A DNA stretch of 64,000 nt. It comes from Macrostomum hystrix. Lineage: Eukaryota; Platyhelminthes; Macrostomidae. Position 1 is the stretch's first letter, and each line of letters begins with the position of its first letter. The stretch lies in assembly GCA_950097015.1 (NCBI GenBank), contig CATNEN010000008.1, positions 1,178,001 through 1,242,000 on the forward strand. The letters run 5' to 3'. Positions 11,713-21,348 of this stretch are shown here, piece after piece. Below the pieces are notes generated by a model, which saw only the letters and a program-made list of their open reading frames with translations, was not told the DNA's origin and did not search any database. The translations under genes were made by a program, and so were the position numbers.

Positions 11713-12776
11713 GTGAGTCTTTTTGCGTAGTCATTTACCGTCTTGCCATCATTGATTGACCGACCTTTCTCGTCTCGTATAATTATGCACGTTGGTGTAT
11801 TAACGTATCCACCTTAACGCATGCTAATGTGGAATATGTGCAATATGTTCAGCTCTCTTGAAACATTGGACTGCCCCAGGACCATTGGCATTGTAAGCAA
11901 CTTCCAGTAGTGTCGGACCGAAATTAGGGAAATCGATTTGCCAGCTTTAGCGGTTGTCGGCTGGCCGCATCGCAAATTTCGGTTTGACATCGCGAAACAC
12001 TCTCGCTCTCTCTCTAGCTGCAGGCGCTGGTGGGTGCATGCGTGACTGCTGTGCTGTTCTCGTGGATGTTGGAAGGCCTCTTCCATTGGTATTCTATTTC
12101 AGTATTCTAAGCACAGTGGCTCTCTCTCCCTCACTCCTTCTCTACGGGTTATCCCATCTGGCTGGGCCAGACAACGAGCATATGTGTTTATTCGTTAAGC
12201 GCGAGGACAAGCCCAGTATTCTGAATTCTTCCCCTTCTAAAATTTCCAAGCCCCAATGAGTGGCGTGACTTTGCAACGGGTGCAGCGGCTTTAGCCCCAC
12301 CCAGCTGTACAGTGTGGCGGGTTTTCAGATATTTTTTACACAACTGCAAGGCGTCGATCGTTTTAAATCTGTTTACAATATAACTCGACAAGTAAAACGA
12401 AAATACAAAGTTTTCTTATCTAAACTTTATCGTTATTTGACCAAAACTTGGTTCCAGACGAGATTATGCAGCTGCATAATTTAACACACAATTGGTTGAC
12501 ACTTCCATCGATTCATAATCACTGTTAAGTTAAGCCCTCATTTAGGGCTAAGCAGCTAATTCACTTCTCTAACCCAGAAATTACTTATTTCTAATTGGCT
12601 GACAACAATGGCATCAACCCCTCTGATACAACTCCTGTCCCCTGTGTACAGCATCATTGTACATTGCGCATCCAAGGATTCGTTTTTTCTAACCCAACCC
12701 AACTAAATTTTAATTGGCTAATATTTCCAACCACCATCCACCTCACTCCGCACTCCTCATTGAACAAACGCAACAG

Positions 12777-12878
12777 GCCGATCCGAGCCAGAACTTCCTG
12801 CGCGTTGCCAGAGCCGGCAATCTGGCCAAGGTGCTCGACTATCTGAACTGTGGCACTCGAATCGACACATGCAACGCG
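12777..12878 (+). CDS. ankyrin, ANK repeat 1 exon
   Basis: The acceptor CAACAG ends at 12,776 and the donor GTAAGC starts at 12,879; the 102-bp exon is phase 0 at both ends. The 34 residues start ADPSQNFLRVARAGNLAK and end CGTRIDTCNA. In known ankyrins the first repeat has the same form (FLRAARAGNLDKVLDHL... then IN/DTCN), followed by an exon opening with NGLNALHLA, as happens here at 17,368. The protein is a cytoplasmic adaptor: the repeats form a solenoid that binds ion channels, transporters and cell-adhesion molecules. The following intron is 4.5 kb and holds SINE and hAT insertions. Confidence 0.92.
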
Positions 12879-12884
12879 GTAAGC

Positions 12885-13615
12885 CAAACAGTGAATTTGT
12901 GAAAATTAATTCGATCCACGCAGCTGTCTCTGTAACAAATTTGTTAAGATTTACCAAAAAGTTTGTTTTATTAAGATTGCTCGCGCATGACCAAATTCTT
13001 CAATGTTTTCAGTTCTGTGAATTTTCTTTTTCTTATTTCGCCGACAGCCAAGCCTGACTTAAGCAAGCAACACAGTCTTCCTGCCTTGCGAAGATATCAA
13101 TATTGTGTCTCCGAATTTCTATATGTCGCGATTCGCACGCTGCAAGCTGTCTCAATACTCAATACTTCTCAATACTCAATACTTCTCTTCTCTCTTTGTA
13201 TATTTCATCTCCGAATCACACCCTGTTTGCGTGATGCCTATGATGTGGACACGAGGCAGCTGGGACCTTCGGGGCATGTCTCAATTCATCTACTCAGCTT
13301 GCCCCGTGTTTCTCCATTCCAGTATCGCAGTCTATTCATTCCAACAGCAACACTGCACAGCGGCCTAGGCTGAAGTATATTATTTTTATAAAATAGCCTC
13401 ATAAAGAGACACACTTGGTCCACTTTCCCGGCTAAAAGCAGCAATCGCTCACTGCAACCTGAGGCGGTCTCTCCCCTCTACCGCTCCCACTTGAGACAGC
13501 GGACCCTATAATCGCATATAATCTTGCTGTACTCATGAGCATCGATCGATAGACTATAAAGAAAATTACTAACGAGAAGCACAGAATAAAAATAAAATAA
13601 TTTTAGGAGGCTGCG
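12885..13615. other. intron sequence, nothing recognised
   Basis: 5' part of the intron between ANK repeats 1 and 2. I see no array or element here. Confidence 0.6.
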
Positions 13616-13621
13616 GCCGAT

Positions 13622-13986
13622 GGCACATCATTTGGTGACACTAGACCCGCAGCCAGCGAGGAGGCAATTCTGCCCATTCCGCTGACTCCTGAGCACACAC
13701 GCACACAGATACTGTACGCAGGCATACGCTCACACAGGTGTGTACATCTGCACTGACTTTCTCATCGCCAGGCAGTGTACACTCCCACTGTGCCTTGGAG
13801 GTTGGCCCTCAAGAGCGTAAATTGCGCGACATGCCTCCAAAGCCCTTTCTCCGTGGCTTCGCAAAAATGCACTCTGAAGTTTTTAAGTATATTTTGATGT
13901 AATATTTGTGCTTGCTCAGGAGTCAACGGAATGGGCAGAATTGCCTCCTTTCTGGCTGCGGGTCGACTGTCACCAAATGATGTGCC
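13622..13986. mobile_element. foldback SINE element with 74-bp inverted arms
   Basis: The left arm 13,622-13,695 (begins GGCACATCATTTGGTGACA) and right arm 13,913-13,986 (ends TGTCACCAAATGATGTGCC) are inverted copies, differing at five positions by my count. Between them lies a minus-oriented SINE body (CACTGACTTTCTCATCGCCA, GTGCCTTGGAGGTTGGCCCT, CCAAAGCCCTTTCTCC). The arms equal the SINE 3' tail, also seen at 19.52-19.65 kb, so the element looks like one SINE with a second tail attached in inverted orientation. It sits in the first large ankyrin intron. Confidence 0.8.
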
Positions 13987-13989
13987 CAC

Positions 13990-14860
13990 CTGAAAATAAA
14001 AATAAACTAAAGTACAGTTCAAGTTTAAAATTTGTATGTAAGGAAAGCTACCAACAGTAGAGTGTTACGATTAATAGTCGGAATTATTTATATTTGCCAG
14101 AATCGTGCTCAGAACAAGTTCCAGACTGTAACGGTGCCCAGTACTATCAAACGGAAGAGAAATTCGAAGGAATGCTACTAACAGTAGTATGTTAAGAAAG
14201 TCCCCTATACGAGATAATCGTAGATTTAAAACTTCCGCACGGACAGTGGACTGTGATCCATCAATTTTTTTTCATTACCCTATCTAAAAATACTTGGTGC
14301 CGCAATTAAGAATGCTCGTCGGAGGATTAAGTCAAGGACACAGTAGGGTTCAGTTGGGGACGAAACTTGGGAATACAACCAAATTCCCGAAGCCTGCAAT
14401 TCATCTGCTGCGGCGCAGCAGGGAGTCTGCGCTGTGCAATCGACGAAGAGAACTGGCCAGCTCTCAGTGTTGCATATCGCCGCATTTTCCACCTGCCGCA
14501 GAGTACAAGCGGAAGAGGACAAGCGAATAACTGGGACGAATTGCGCTAAATTGCCGGGAACAATTCATTATTTCAACTCCCGTTTGCTACAGACTGAGGA
14601 AGAAAAGACAAAAAATAACATTCAGTAGATATGTTCGTGTTTTACTTCTAGGGAAATAGCTTTCGAAAGCGTGGCATTGAACAGCCAGGTAGTCGTTGCC
14701 ATGGGTTCTGCTACATGCAAGCGAAGGTTACCAAAGCCCAGAATCCATACGCGACTTTTCTAGAACTTCCGTCTGGCTGCAGTTGTTGCAAAAAATATTT
14801 TATATTAGTAAATAAATTGTTAGTTCAACGATTTATTCTCCACTAAAACCTACATTAGAA
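13990..14860. other. intron sequence, nothing recognised
   Basis: Intronic DNA with short overlapping frames but no domain, element or array that I can support. Confidence 0.5.
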
Positions 14861-15195
14861 TGTCTCTCCATCTCTCTCCATCTCCATATCCCTGCCTATC
14901 TTTCTATCTCCCTCTGTCTCTCTCCATCTCTCTCTATCTCTCTCCATCTCTCTCTATCTCTCTCCAACTCTCTCCATCTCTCTCCATCTCTCTCTATCTC
15001 TCTCCATCTATCCATCTCTCTCCATCTCCTTATCCCTGCCCATCTCTCATCTTTTTCCATCTCTCTCCATCTCTCTCCATCTCTCTCCATCTTCTCCATC
15101 TCTCTCCATCTTCTCCATCTCTCTCCATCTCTCATTCTCTCCCTATCCCTCTCAATCTCTTAATCTTCCTCCATCTCTCATTATCTTTCCACGTC
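14861..15195. repeat. CT-rich array, TCTCTCCATCTC units
   Basis: Repeats of TCTCTCCATC and TCTCTCTATC in 10-12-bp steps, degenerate at both ends. Intronic. Confidence 0.92.
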
Positions 15196-15532
15196 TCTCT
15201 TAATGATCTCCACCTTAAAAGAGAAAGCTAGAAAAATCTCTAGTTGCCATGCTAAATTTGTTGTAAAATTTTATAGAAGCTAAACAGGTTTTTATGAGTT
15301 AAGCTTTTGTCTCGGAATTCCGTTTCATCTGTCATCTGGCCTGGCATTGCCACGCCTGGCATTGCGTTTCTCGAGTCTTGACGAATTCAACTCCATCTCT
15401 TCTTTCACTACCCTTCTCTCCCCCTGCCAGTCAGAAAGTTTCGAAAGAGAAAATCAAATTTCAGTTTTCGTCCAATTGTAGGCCGCTAAAACTGGCCTAC
15501 AGATTTGCCTCTCAATCAACCAGTAGGTAGAA

Positions 15533-15540
15533 TATAAAAT
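15533..15540 (+). promoter_or_regulatory. possible TATA box
   Basis: TATAAAAT lies 60 bp upstream of the ATG of the candidate first exon at 15,593. Spacing suits a short 5' UTR. A single AT-rich octamer in an AT-rich intron is weak evidence alone. Confidence 0.25.
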
Positions 15541-15592
15541 GCGTTCCAGTTAGCTAGCATTGCCCAGGCAGAGCTACTGCGCCATCAGCAAT

Positions 15593-15841
15593 ATGTACCG
15601 TCGAGCAGCTATTCGGGACGGAGTCAGCGCTCTGCAACGTCCACCAGCGCTGCACCAAGCTCAGCAGCAGCTACTGGTTCCTCCAACATTGCCGCAGCAG
15701 CAGCCACCGCCGCAACAGCAGCGGCAGCAGCAGCACTCGTTTCAGTGGTTAAAGCTACGGCGAAGGCATCCGTTACGTTCACAGCACGGATTATCGCTGA
15801 CTCCGGAGATGGAGAAGTTCTTGCAGTTTCGCGATATGGCA
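15593..15841 (+). CDS. ankyrin, possible third alternative first exon
   Basis: The ATG at 15,593 opens 83 codons ending at a GTGAGA donor (15,842) in phase 0, so it could splice to the ANK repeat 2 exon at 17,368. The peptide starts MYRRAAIRDGVSALQ, is rich in Gln and Pro in the middle (QQQPPPQQQRQQQ) and ends with a helical-looking LTPEMEKFLQFRDMA. It would replace ANK repeat 1. A second frame over the same DNA is also open (begins about 15,541 with SIAQAELLRHQQY and a poly-Ala stretch, stopping at about 15,855) and has equally protein-like composition, so the assignment is uncertain. It may also be unrelated intronic sequence. RNA data would decide. Confidence 0.35.
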
Positions 15842-15859
15842 GTGAGAGCTAACTAAACT

Positions 15860-16390
15860 CAGTAGAGAGTAGAGAGTTTAGAATTCAGAATAGAGAGTAG
15901 TGAGTGGAGACTTAAGAGTAGAGAGTAGAGCAGCGGTCGGCAAACTCCGGCCCGCGAGCCAGATGCGGCCCTCGAAGCTCCCAAATCCGGCCCTCTCTCC
16001 TCTCTCCCGTGTCTCATCTCACCTGTGTCTCATCTTCCCCTGTCTCATCTCTCCCTTTCTCATCTCTACAGTGTCTCATCTCACCCTTGTCTCATATCTC
16101 CTCCTGTCTTATCTCTCTCCTTTCTCATCTTCGCTCAGTCAATTCTGCCCGCTGTCGTATTTTAGCTCTCCGTGGCCCGCACGCTAATAAGCTTGCCGAC
16201 TCCTGGAGTAGAGAGTAGAGAGTTAGGAGTAGAGAGTAGAGGGTAGAGAGCTAAGAGTAGAGAGTAGAGAGTTAAGATTAGATAGTAGAGAGTTAAGATG
16301 AGAGAGTAAAGAGTGGAGAGCAAGGAGTATAGAGTCACGAATTGAGAATGAAGGCTAGAGAGTTGTAAGATTAGAATTGAGAACAGAGAG
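15860..16390. repeat. GAGTAGA minisatellite interrupted by a hAT-like MITE
   Basis: Short irregular units GAGAGTAGAGAGTTAAGAGTA lie on both sides of the MITE at 15,931-16,205. The array was probably continuous before insertion. Confidence 0.85.
15931..16205 (+). mobile_element. hAT-like MITE with 8-bp target duplication
   Basis: A 275-bp element. The left end is CAGCGGTCGGCAAACTCCGG; the right end, read on the other strand, is CAGGAGTCGGCAAGCTT. The CAG...GTCGGCAAACT...GGCCCGC terminus is typical of non-autonomous hAT elements in animals. Flanks are GAGTAGAG on both sides, matching an 8-bp hAT target duplication, though the flanking array could supply that by chance. The centre carries an expanded TGTCTCATCTC microarray. 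There is no transposase. Confidence 0.85.
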
Positions 16391-17360
16391 TAAATAGATG
16401 CTGACAGGCAGAAGAGAGAATAGGTGAGTTAAAAGAATAGTTAAGGGTAAAACAGAGCCAATTGTATGCGAGCAAATTGCACCGAAAGATGAGAGGCCTG
16501 ATAGATAAAAATATTCAGGCGAAAATTAAATGTTAAATCTAATTAAAAATTGCATTGGCATGTATAGCGCCAAATAGGGAGGCCAGAGAGACCATGCTGT
16601 TTTGTGAAGTGTTTGCCAGTCTGCATGCAGCAGCAGCAGCGGCGGCATGAGCAGTCCAGATCGTGTCCCCAGGGGCCCAGTGGCCTTCTCTCAATTTGTA
16701 ATCTCATTAACCTCCTGTCTGTGCGTGTTAACATTGCAACCCATGCTAAACTATGGTAACTTGACCTCTGATGTACAGTGAGCACACTATTTAATAGTAT
16801 AGTAGTAGTTGACGGTGCTCAGTGAGAATCCCTGGCCTCTTTTGTATTCCATTCCTGATGCTCATTTTTCCCAGTAGAAGCCTGAGGTAGGAAAGGAAAA
16901 TCCTTTAATTTAGTTCGTTAAAAATTTTTAATAAAATGGTAAAAATGTACTTTATATATTCGATTCGCTGGTTTCATGATAATTTGCATGGTAAAAGTTG
17001 GAAATAACTTGACAATTCGATCACAAAAATAGATTTCTAAGTTCAATCGTTAGAAGGCTGAGCTGGGGGGACATTCTTAGAAAACTCTCGGCAAAGTCCA
17101 ACGCTTTCTACCATGACTTTTCTACCATCAAGTGCATTTTAATCGATGGGCGAATGGTCGCTTTGGTGGAAAAGTCCCTCGATAAAGTAATTATGCGTTG
17201 ATCTAAAAAGGCCAACCCCACCAACCCCAAACAAACCCCACCTCCTCAGTGTCAGTCTCTCCGCAGTGTACACCGATGCCAACCAACCCCACCTCCCCAG
17301 TGTCAGTCTAAAGTGTACTATAGTACTAAAATACCTCACGCATACCCACCCGCCCCTGTT
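16390..17360. other. intron sequence, nothing recognised
   Basis: 3' part of the intron before ANK repeat 2. A short duplicated segment (CCCCACCTCC.CAGTGTCAGTCT) at about 17,236 and 17,288 is the only structure noted. Confidence 0.5.
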
Positions 17361-17367
17361 CGCACAG

Positions 17368-18174
17368 AATGGCCTCAATGCGCTTCACTTGGCCGCCAAG
17401 GAGGGCCACACGGCTGTAGTTCGCGAACTGCTGATGCGAAATGCCGACCCGGACGCCTGCACAAAGAAGGGCAACACGGCGCTCCACATCGCCTGCCTGG
17501 CCGGCCAGCTGGACGTCGCCCGCCTACTGATAGAGAAGGGCGCCAAAGTCAACTGCCAATCGCAGAACGGCTTCACTCCGCTATACATGGCCGCCCAGGA
17601 GAACCACGTAGAGGTTGTCCGCCTGCTACTAGCTTCGGGTGCTTCGCAGACACTAGCGACCACGGACGGCTTTACGCCGCTGGCGGTGGCTCTACAGCAG
17701 GGCCACGACAGGGTGGTAGCGATCCTGCTGGAGAACGACACGCGCGGACGCTCGCGAATGCCAGCGCTTCACGTGGCGGCCAAGAAAGACGATACCAGGT
17801 CGGCAGCGCTGCTCCTCACGGCTGACTGCGACGCCAACCAGCAGGCCGGCAGCGGCTTCACGGCGTTGCACATCGCCGCTCACTACGGCAGCGCCGGAGT
17901 CGCCGGTCTTCTGCTGGAGCGCGGCGCGGACCCGGGCTATCCGGCCAGGAACGGAATCGCCCCGCTACACGTGGCGGCAAAGTGGGGCACACTGGCCGTT
18001 GCGCAGCGCTTGCTGGACGCCGGAGCTGGGGTCGATTGCAAGACACGCGACGGCCTGACACCGTTGCACTGCGCGGCTCGCTCGGGGCAGACCGCAGTAC
18101 TGGAGCTGCTGCTGGCGAGACGGTCCGGCGTGGCCGTGCGCTCGCGAAGCGGCCTAACTCCGCTGCACATGGCG
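17368..18174 (+). CDS. ankyrin, ANK repeats 2-10 exon
   Basis: Acceptor CGCACAG ends at 17,367 and donor GTGAGT starts at 18,175; 269 codons, phase 0 at both ends. It encodes repeats 2 to 9 and the first helix of repeat 10. The repeats start [103 protein letters not shown] and GLTPLHMA. Repeat order and idiosyncratic variants ([30 protein letters not shown]) match repeats 3-6 of canonical ankyrins, so this is a true ankyrin and not merely an ANK-repeat protein. This part of the solenoid binds membrane-protein partners in the family. Confidence 0.97.
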
Positions 18175-18253
18175 GTGAGTAGTCCTTTTGAAAATCAGAT
18201 TTTGTCTCGATTCCAGAGACGCATTACGGATTGAGCTGGTGCTGTGCTTCGGT

Positions 18254-18290
18254 TTAGGGTTAGGGTTAGGGTTAGGGTTAGGGTTATGGT
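18254..18290. repeat. interstitial telomere-type repeats (TTAGGG)
   Basis: Five perfect tandem TTAGGG hexamers (18,254-18,283) followed by TTATGG and TTTGGG variants, 80 bp inside an ankyrin intron. Short interstitial runs are usually ascribed to break repair or simple slippage. The hexamer type is informative about the host telomere. Confidence 0.95.
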
Positions 18291-18454
18291 TTGGGTTACC
18301 CAGTTTTTAATAGTTATAGTTTTCAGCTAAGTGTAATCTACACCCGGAACTACGAGCCCCATCAATCTCGTTATAGGTAACAAAGACTAGATAAGTTTTT
18401 GGTGGATTATCAAGTTCATTGTAAATTTCAGATACACATGAAACACTAGACTCA

Positions 18455-18605
18455 AAGCCAAGGCCGTAAACAAGCTCCCCAAGCCTTCTCTCCCCGGCTG
18501 AGCGCCATATGAATGCAGCCTTGCCACGGAATCGAGCTCTGGGACTTTAGCGCAAGAGGCAAATGCGATAACAGCTTTGCCACTTAATCTCCCAAACGCT
18601 GGTAG
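18455..18605 (-). mobile_element. tRNA-derived SINE, minus strand
   Basis: Read on the minus strand it starts AAGTGGCAAAGCTGTTATCG, continues ATTTGCCTCTTGCGCTAAAG and GAGCTCGATTCCGTGGCAAG, then GGAGAGAAGGCTTGGGGAGC. That matches the tRNA-like head and body start of the better-preserved copy at 21.35-21.58 kb. It lies just upstream of the ANK exon at 18,637 and is inverted relative to the SINE at 20.35 kb. Confidence 0.82.
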
Positions 18606-18636
18606 ACGCAGCTAATTGGCAGCTTTTTTACTACAG

Positions 18637-19254
18637 GTTCAAGGCGATCACGCAGATTGTGCTCGTCTGTTGCTTAGCAACGGAGCGCACACAGAGGACG
18701 CCACGGTGGACCTGCTGACGCCGCTGCACGTGGCGGCGCACTGCGGGTTCGCCGGCTCCGCGCAGCTCCTGCTGGACCACGGATGCCGGGTGGCGCCACG
18801 CGCATTGAACGGCTTCACGCCTTTACACATCGCCTGCAAGAAGAATCGGCTTCGCGTCGTCGAGCTGCTGCTGGCGCGGGGCGCCGATCCGTCCGCGGCC
18901 ACGGAGTCCGGCCTCACTCCGCTGCATGTGGCGGCCTACATGGGTCACGCGGCGATTGTGTCCAGACTGCTGGAGCCGCCGCCGATAGCGTCGGAGTCCG
19001 GCGGCGGAGACTCCGCTGCGGACATCGGCAAGGCTTCGCAGGCGGCGGCTTTGGCGGCGATTTCAGCCACAACCGTCCGAGGCGAGACGCCGCTTCATCT
19101 GGCGGTGCGCGGAGGCCAGGCTGAGGTGGTCCGCCTGCTGCTGGAGAAAACCGGCCGCGGCTGTCCAGTGGACGCGACGGCCCGAGACAGCCAGACGGCG
19201 CTGCATATCGCCTGCAGAATCGGCAACTCGGAAGCGGTGGCTCTGCTGCTGCAG
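18637..19254 (+). CDS. ankyrin, ANK repeats 10-15 exon
   Basis: Acceptor TTACTACAG ends at 18,636 and donor GTTAGG starts at 19,255; 206 codons, phase 0 at both ends. It continues repeat 10 (QGDHADCARLLLSNGAHTED, the conserved QGDH step of ankyrins), then LLTPLHVAAHCGFAG, GFTPLHIACKKNRLRVVELL, GLTPLHVAAYMGHAAIV, GETPLHLAVRGGQ and SQTALHIACRIGNSEAVALLL. Repeat 13 carries an insertion of about 25 residues (PPPIASESGGGDSAADIG...) before repeat 14, in the position of a finger loop; family members normally have 33 residues there. The donor GTTAGG is weaker than its neighbours but the phase fit is exact. Confidence 0.96.
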
Positions 19255-19259
19255 GTTAG

Positions 19260-19520
19260 GACAACGAGATCGCCATTTACTACTAGGGAACAGTAGCTAC
19301 GAGCGTAGAAATGCGCTGGTTTTTACTACGAGAGCACTAAAATTTGTAGTTTAATGCATTCGGATTTGAAAGAAATCGAAACAAATAGTTTAAATCATTT
19401 CATTAGTGTTCAAGATCACACTGATCCTTTTCAAACACCAACTGGACCAATTCAAACTCACACAAAGACCTTAATAATATTTGCAGAAGGGCTGTAGGCA
19501 TTGATTTGTCATTTGTTAAT
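19260..19520. other. intron sequence, nothing recognised
   Basis: AT-rich intron DNA with no element identified. Confidence 0.5.
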
Positions 19521-19522
19521 GT

Positions 19523-19655
19523 TATACCTGCGACCAGCGAGAGGCATTTCCGCCCATTTCACTGACTCCTGAGCACACACTAAAAAGGATACGTAAACAG
19601 GCGCACACTCACACAGAGGGGTGAACACCAACCCAGAGTTTTTTCAGTCAGTGCA
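19523..19655 (-). mobile_element. SINE tail fragment, minus orientation
   Basis: It has CTGACTCCTGAGCACACAC and the same order of blocks (ACCAGCGAGAGGCA, CGCCCATTTC, CACACTCACACAG) as the left arm and adjoining part of the foldback element at 13.6 kb. It lies 50 bp upstream of the next ANK exon. Confidence 0.7.
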
Positions 19656-19702
19656 CACTCAAACCACAGAAGTGCTCAAACTCAATCTCCAAATTTGACT
19701 AG

Positions 19703-20272
19703 GCTGGCGCCGACCCCAACGCAGCCAGTAAGGACGCGTACACACCGCTGCACGCCGCCGCCAAGGAGGGACACGAGGAGCCGGTCCGACAGCTGCTGGA
19801 CGCCGGCGCAGACGCTCACGCGGCCACGCGTCGCGGAGCAACGCCGCTGCACACTGCGGCCAAGTACGACAGAGCCGGCGTCATTCACCAGCTGCTGGCC
19901 AGGGCCGATGCCGCAGAGGCCAACGTTCGCGGTCGGAACGGCCTCACGCCTTTGCACCTGGCGGCTCACTACAACCGCATGGCAGCCGCCCGCGCCCTGT
20001 TGAAAGCCGGCGCGAGCCCCGTCTGCGCCGCCAGCAACGGCTTCACGCCGGTGCACATCGCGGCCAGGCGCGGCGCCTCCGAGCTGGCCGCCTGCCTGCT
20101 TGACGCCGCCGGTTCCGGCGCCGCTTGCGCCTCGTCGAAGGGCGGTTTCGCGCCGTTGCACCTGGCCGCGCAGGAGGGCCACGCCGAGCTCTGCGACCTG
20201 CTGATTGCCCGCGGAGCGCGAGTTGATCAGGCCTCCAATGGCGGCGTGGCCCCGCTGCATCTAGCCGCTCAG
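19703..20272 (+). CDS. ankyrin, ANK repeats 15-21 exon
   Basis: Acceptor TTTGACTAG ends at 19,702 and donor GTGAAT starts at 20,273; 190 codons, phase 0 at both ends. Repeats start AGADPNAASKD (end of 15), AYTPLHAAAKEGH, GATPLHTAAKYD, GLTPLHLAAHYNRM, GFTPVHIAARRGAS, GFAPLHLAAQEGH and GVAPLHLAAQ. GC content is distinctly higher than in flanking introns. The series GYTPLH...GATPLH...GLTPLHLAAHYN parallels repeats 16-18 in other ankyrins. The joined protein is read without interruption into the next exon. Confidence 0.96.
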
Positions 20273-20339
20273 GTGAATTCACGATGTACTCCGCAAAGCC
20301 GCAAATTTGTAATGGAGAAAATTTAAATAGATTCAGATC

Positions 20340-20600
20340 CAGAGATGACGCATTTGACCCTCGCGCTGAAGTCCCTGAGCTCGACTGAGACTTCCTCGGG
20401 GAGGCCACAGTTTAATTTATCTAAAGTACATGCAAGAGACTATCAACCGAGTAAGTTGTCTGTCAAGTGGCAGAGGGATCTAACGCGCCTTTTAGCCTGG
20501 AGAAGGCTTTGGGCTTGTCGTGTGATTTTCGACTATGAGGGCCAACTCCGAAGGCAGGGTATTTGTACACTGCCTGAAAATAATAAAAAAGGCATATGTA
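20340..20600 (+). mobile_element. tRNA-derived SINE, plus strand
   Basis: Head: GCATTTGACCCTCGCGCTGA, then CCCTGAGCTCGACTGAGACT and GGGGAGGCCACAG. Body: GGAGAAGGCTTTGGGCTTGT, GAGGGCCAACTCCGAAGGCA and GTACACTGCCTGAAAATAAT. The head and body are separated by about 80 bp of diverged or inserted sequence. It lies between two ANK exons. Confidence 0.75.
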
Positions 20601-20682
20601 CAAACTTATGCCAGTTTGCTCCTGCGCACATATACTTTTACATTTAAAACTGTATCTGTACCTGCACACAAACATACTACAG

Positions 20683-20952
20683 GAGGACCGTCTGGCAGCG
20701 GCTGAGACGCTGGTCGTTCGCCACGGCGCTCAGGTGGACCCGACCACCCTGGCAGGCTTCACACCTCTACACGCCGCCTGCTATTTCGGCCGTCTGTCAG
20801 CCGCCCGCTTCCTGCTGGGCCACGGGGCTGCGTCTTCGGCGAGAGCCAACTCTGGCAGCTCCACGCCGCTTCACCTGGCAGCTCAGGAGGGCCACCTGCA
20901 GCTGGTGCTGGCGCTGCTGGCTGGGGGAGCTGAGCCCAGGCCTCTAAATGTG
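20683..20952 (+). CDS. ankyrin, ANK repeats 21-23 exon
   Basis: Acceptor ATACTACAG ends at 20,682; donor GTGAGG starts at 20,953; 90 codons, phase 0. Repeats: EDRLAAAETLVVRHGAQVD (end of 21), GFTPLHAACYFGRLSAARFL, SSTPLHLAAQEGHLQLVLAL. 'HAACYFG' corresponds to the 'HVASHYG' of repeat 22 in the family and 'HLAAQEGH' to repeat 23. The last residues, PLNV, run into HGHTPAQLA of the next exon. Confidence 0.94.
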
Positions 20953-20974
20953 GTGAGGCGGTCAACTTGAAACC

Positions 20975-21300
20975 CTACAATGAACCAGGACTCCCCACAA
21001 TAAACTAAACCAGGACTCCCCACAATGAACCAGAATTACCTACAATAAACCAGAACTCCTCACAATGAACCAGAACACCCACAATGAACCAGAACTCCCC
21101 ACAATGAACCAGAACTCCTCACAATGAACCAGAACACCCACAATGAACCAGAACACCCCACAATGAACCAGAACACCCCGCAATGAACCAGAACACCCGC
21201 AATGAACCAGAACACCCCGCAATGAACCATGACTACCCACAATGAACCGGGACTTCCCACAATGAATAAGGAGACCCACAATCAACCAGGACACTACACA
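20975..21300. repeat. minisatellite, about 19-bp unit
   Basis: About 16 copies of CAATGAACCAGAACACCCA with variants ACTCCCCA and ACTCCTCA. It starts about 20 bp after the splice donor of the preceding ANK exon. Confidence 0.94.
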
Positions 21301-21348
21301 ATTACGAGCCCGTAATTAGGGCACTCGACTATAAACCACACACTAAAA

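Noticed and set aside
15541-15855. Alternative frame SIAQAELLRHQQY... poly-Ala over the candidate first exon at 15,593
   Set aside because: Its only donor (15,842) would leave phase 1, which does not match the next exon at 17,368. Kept as a caveat to the overlapping candidate.
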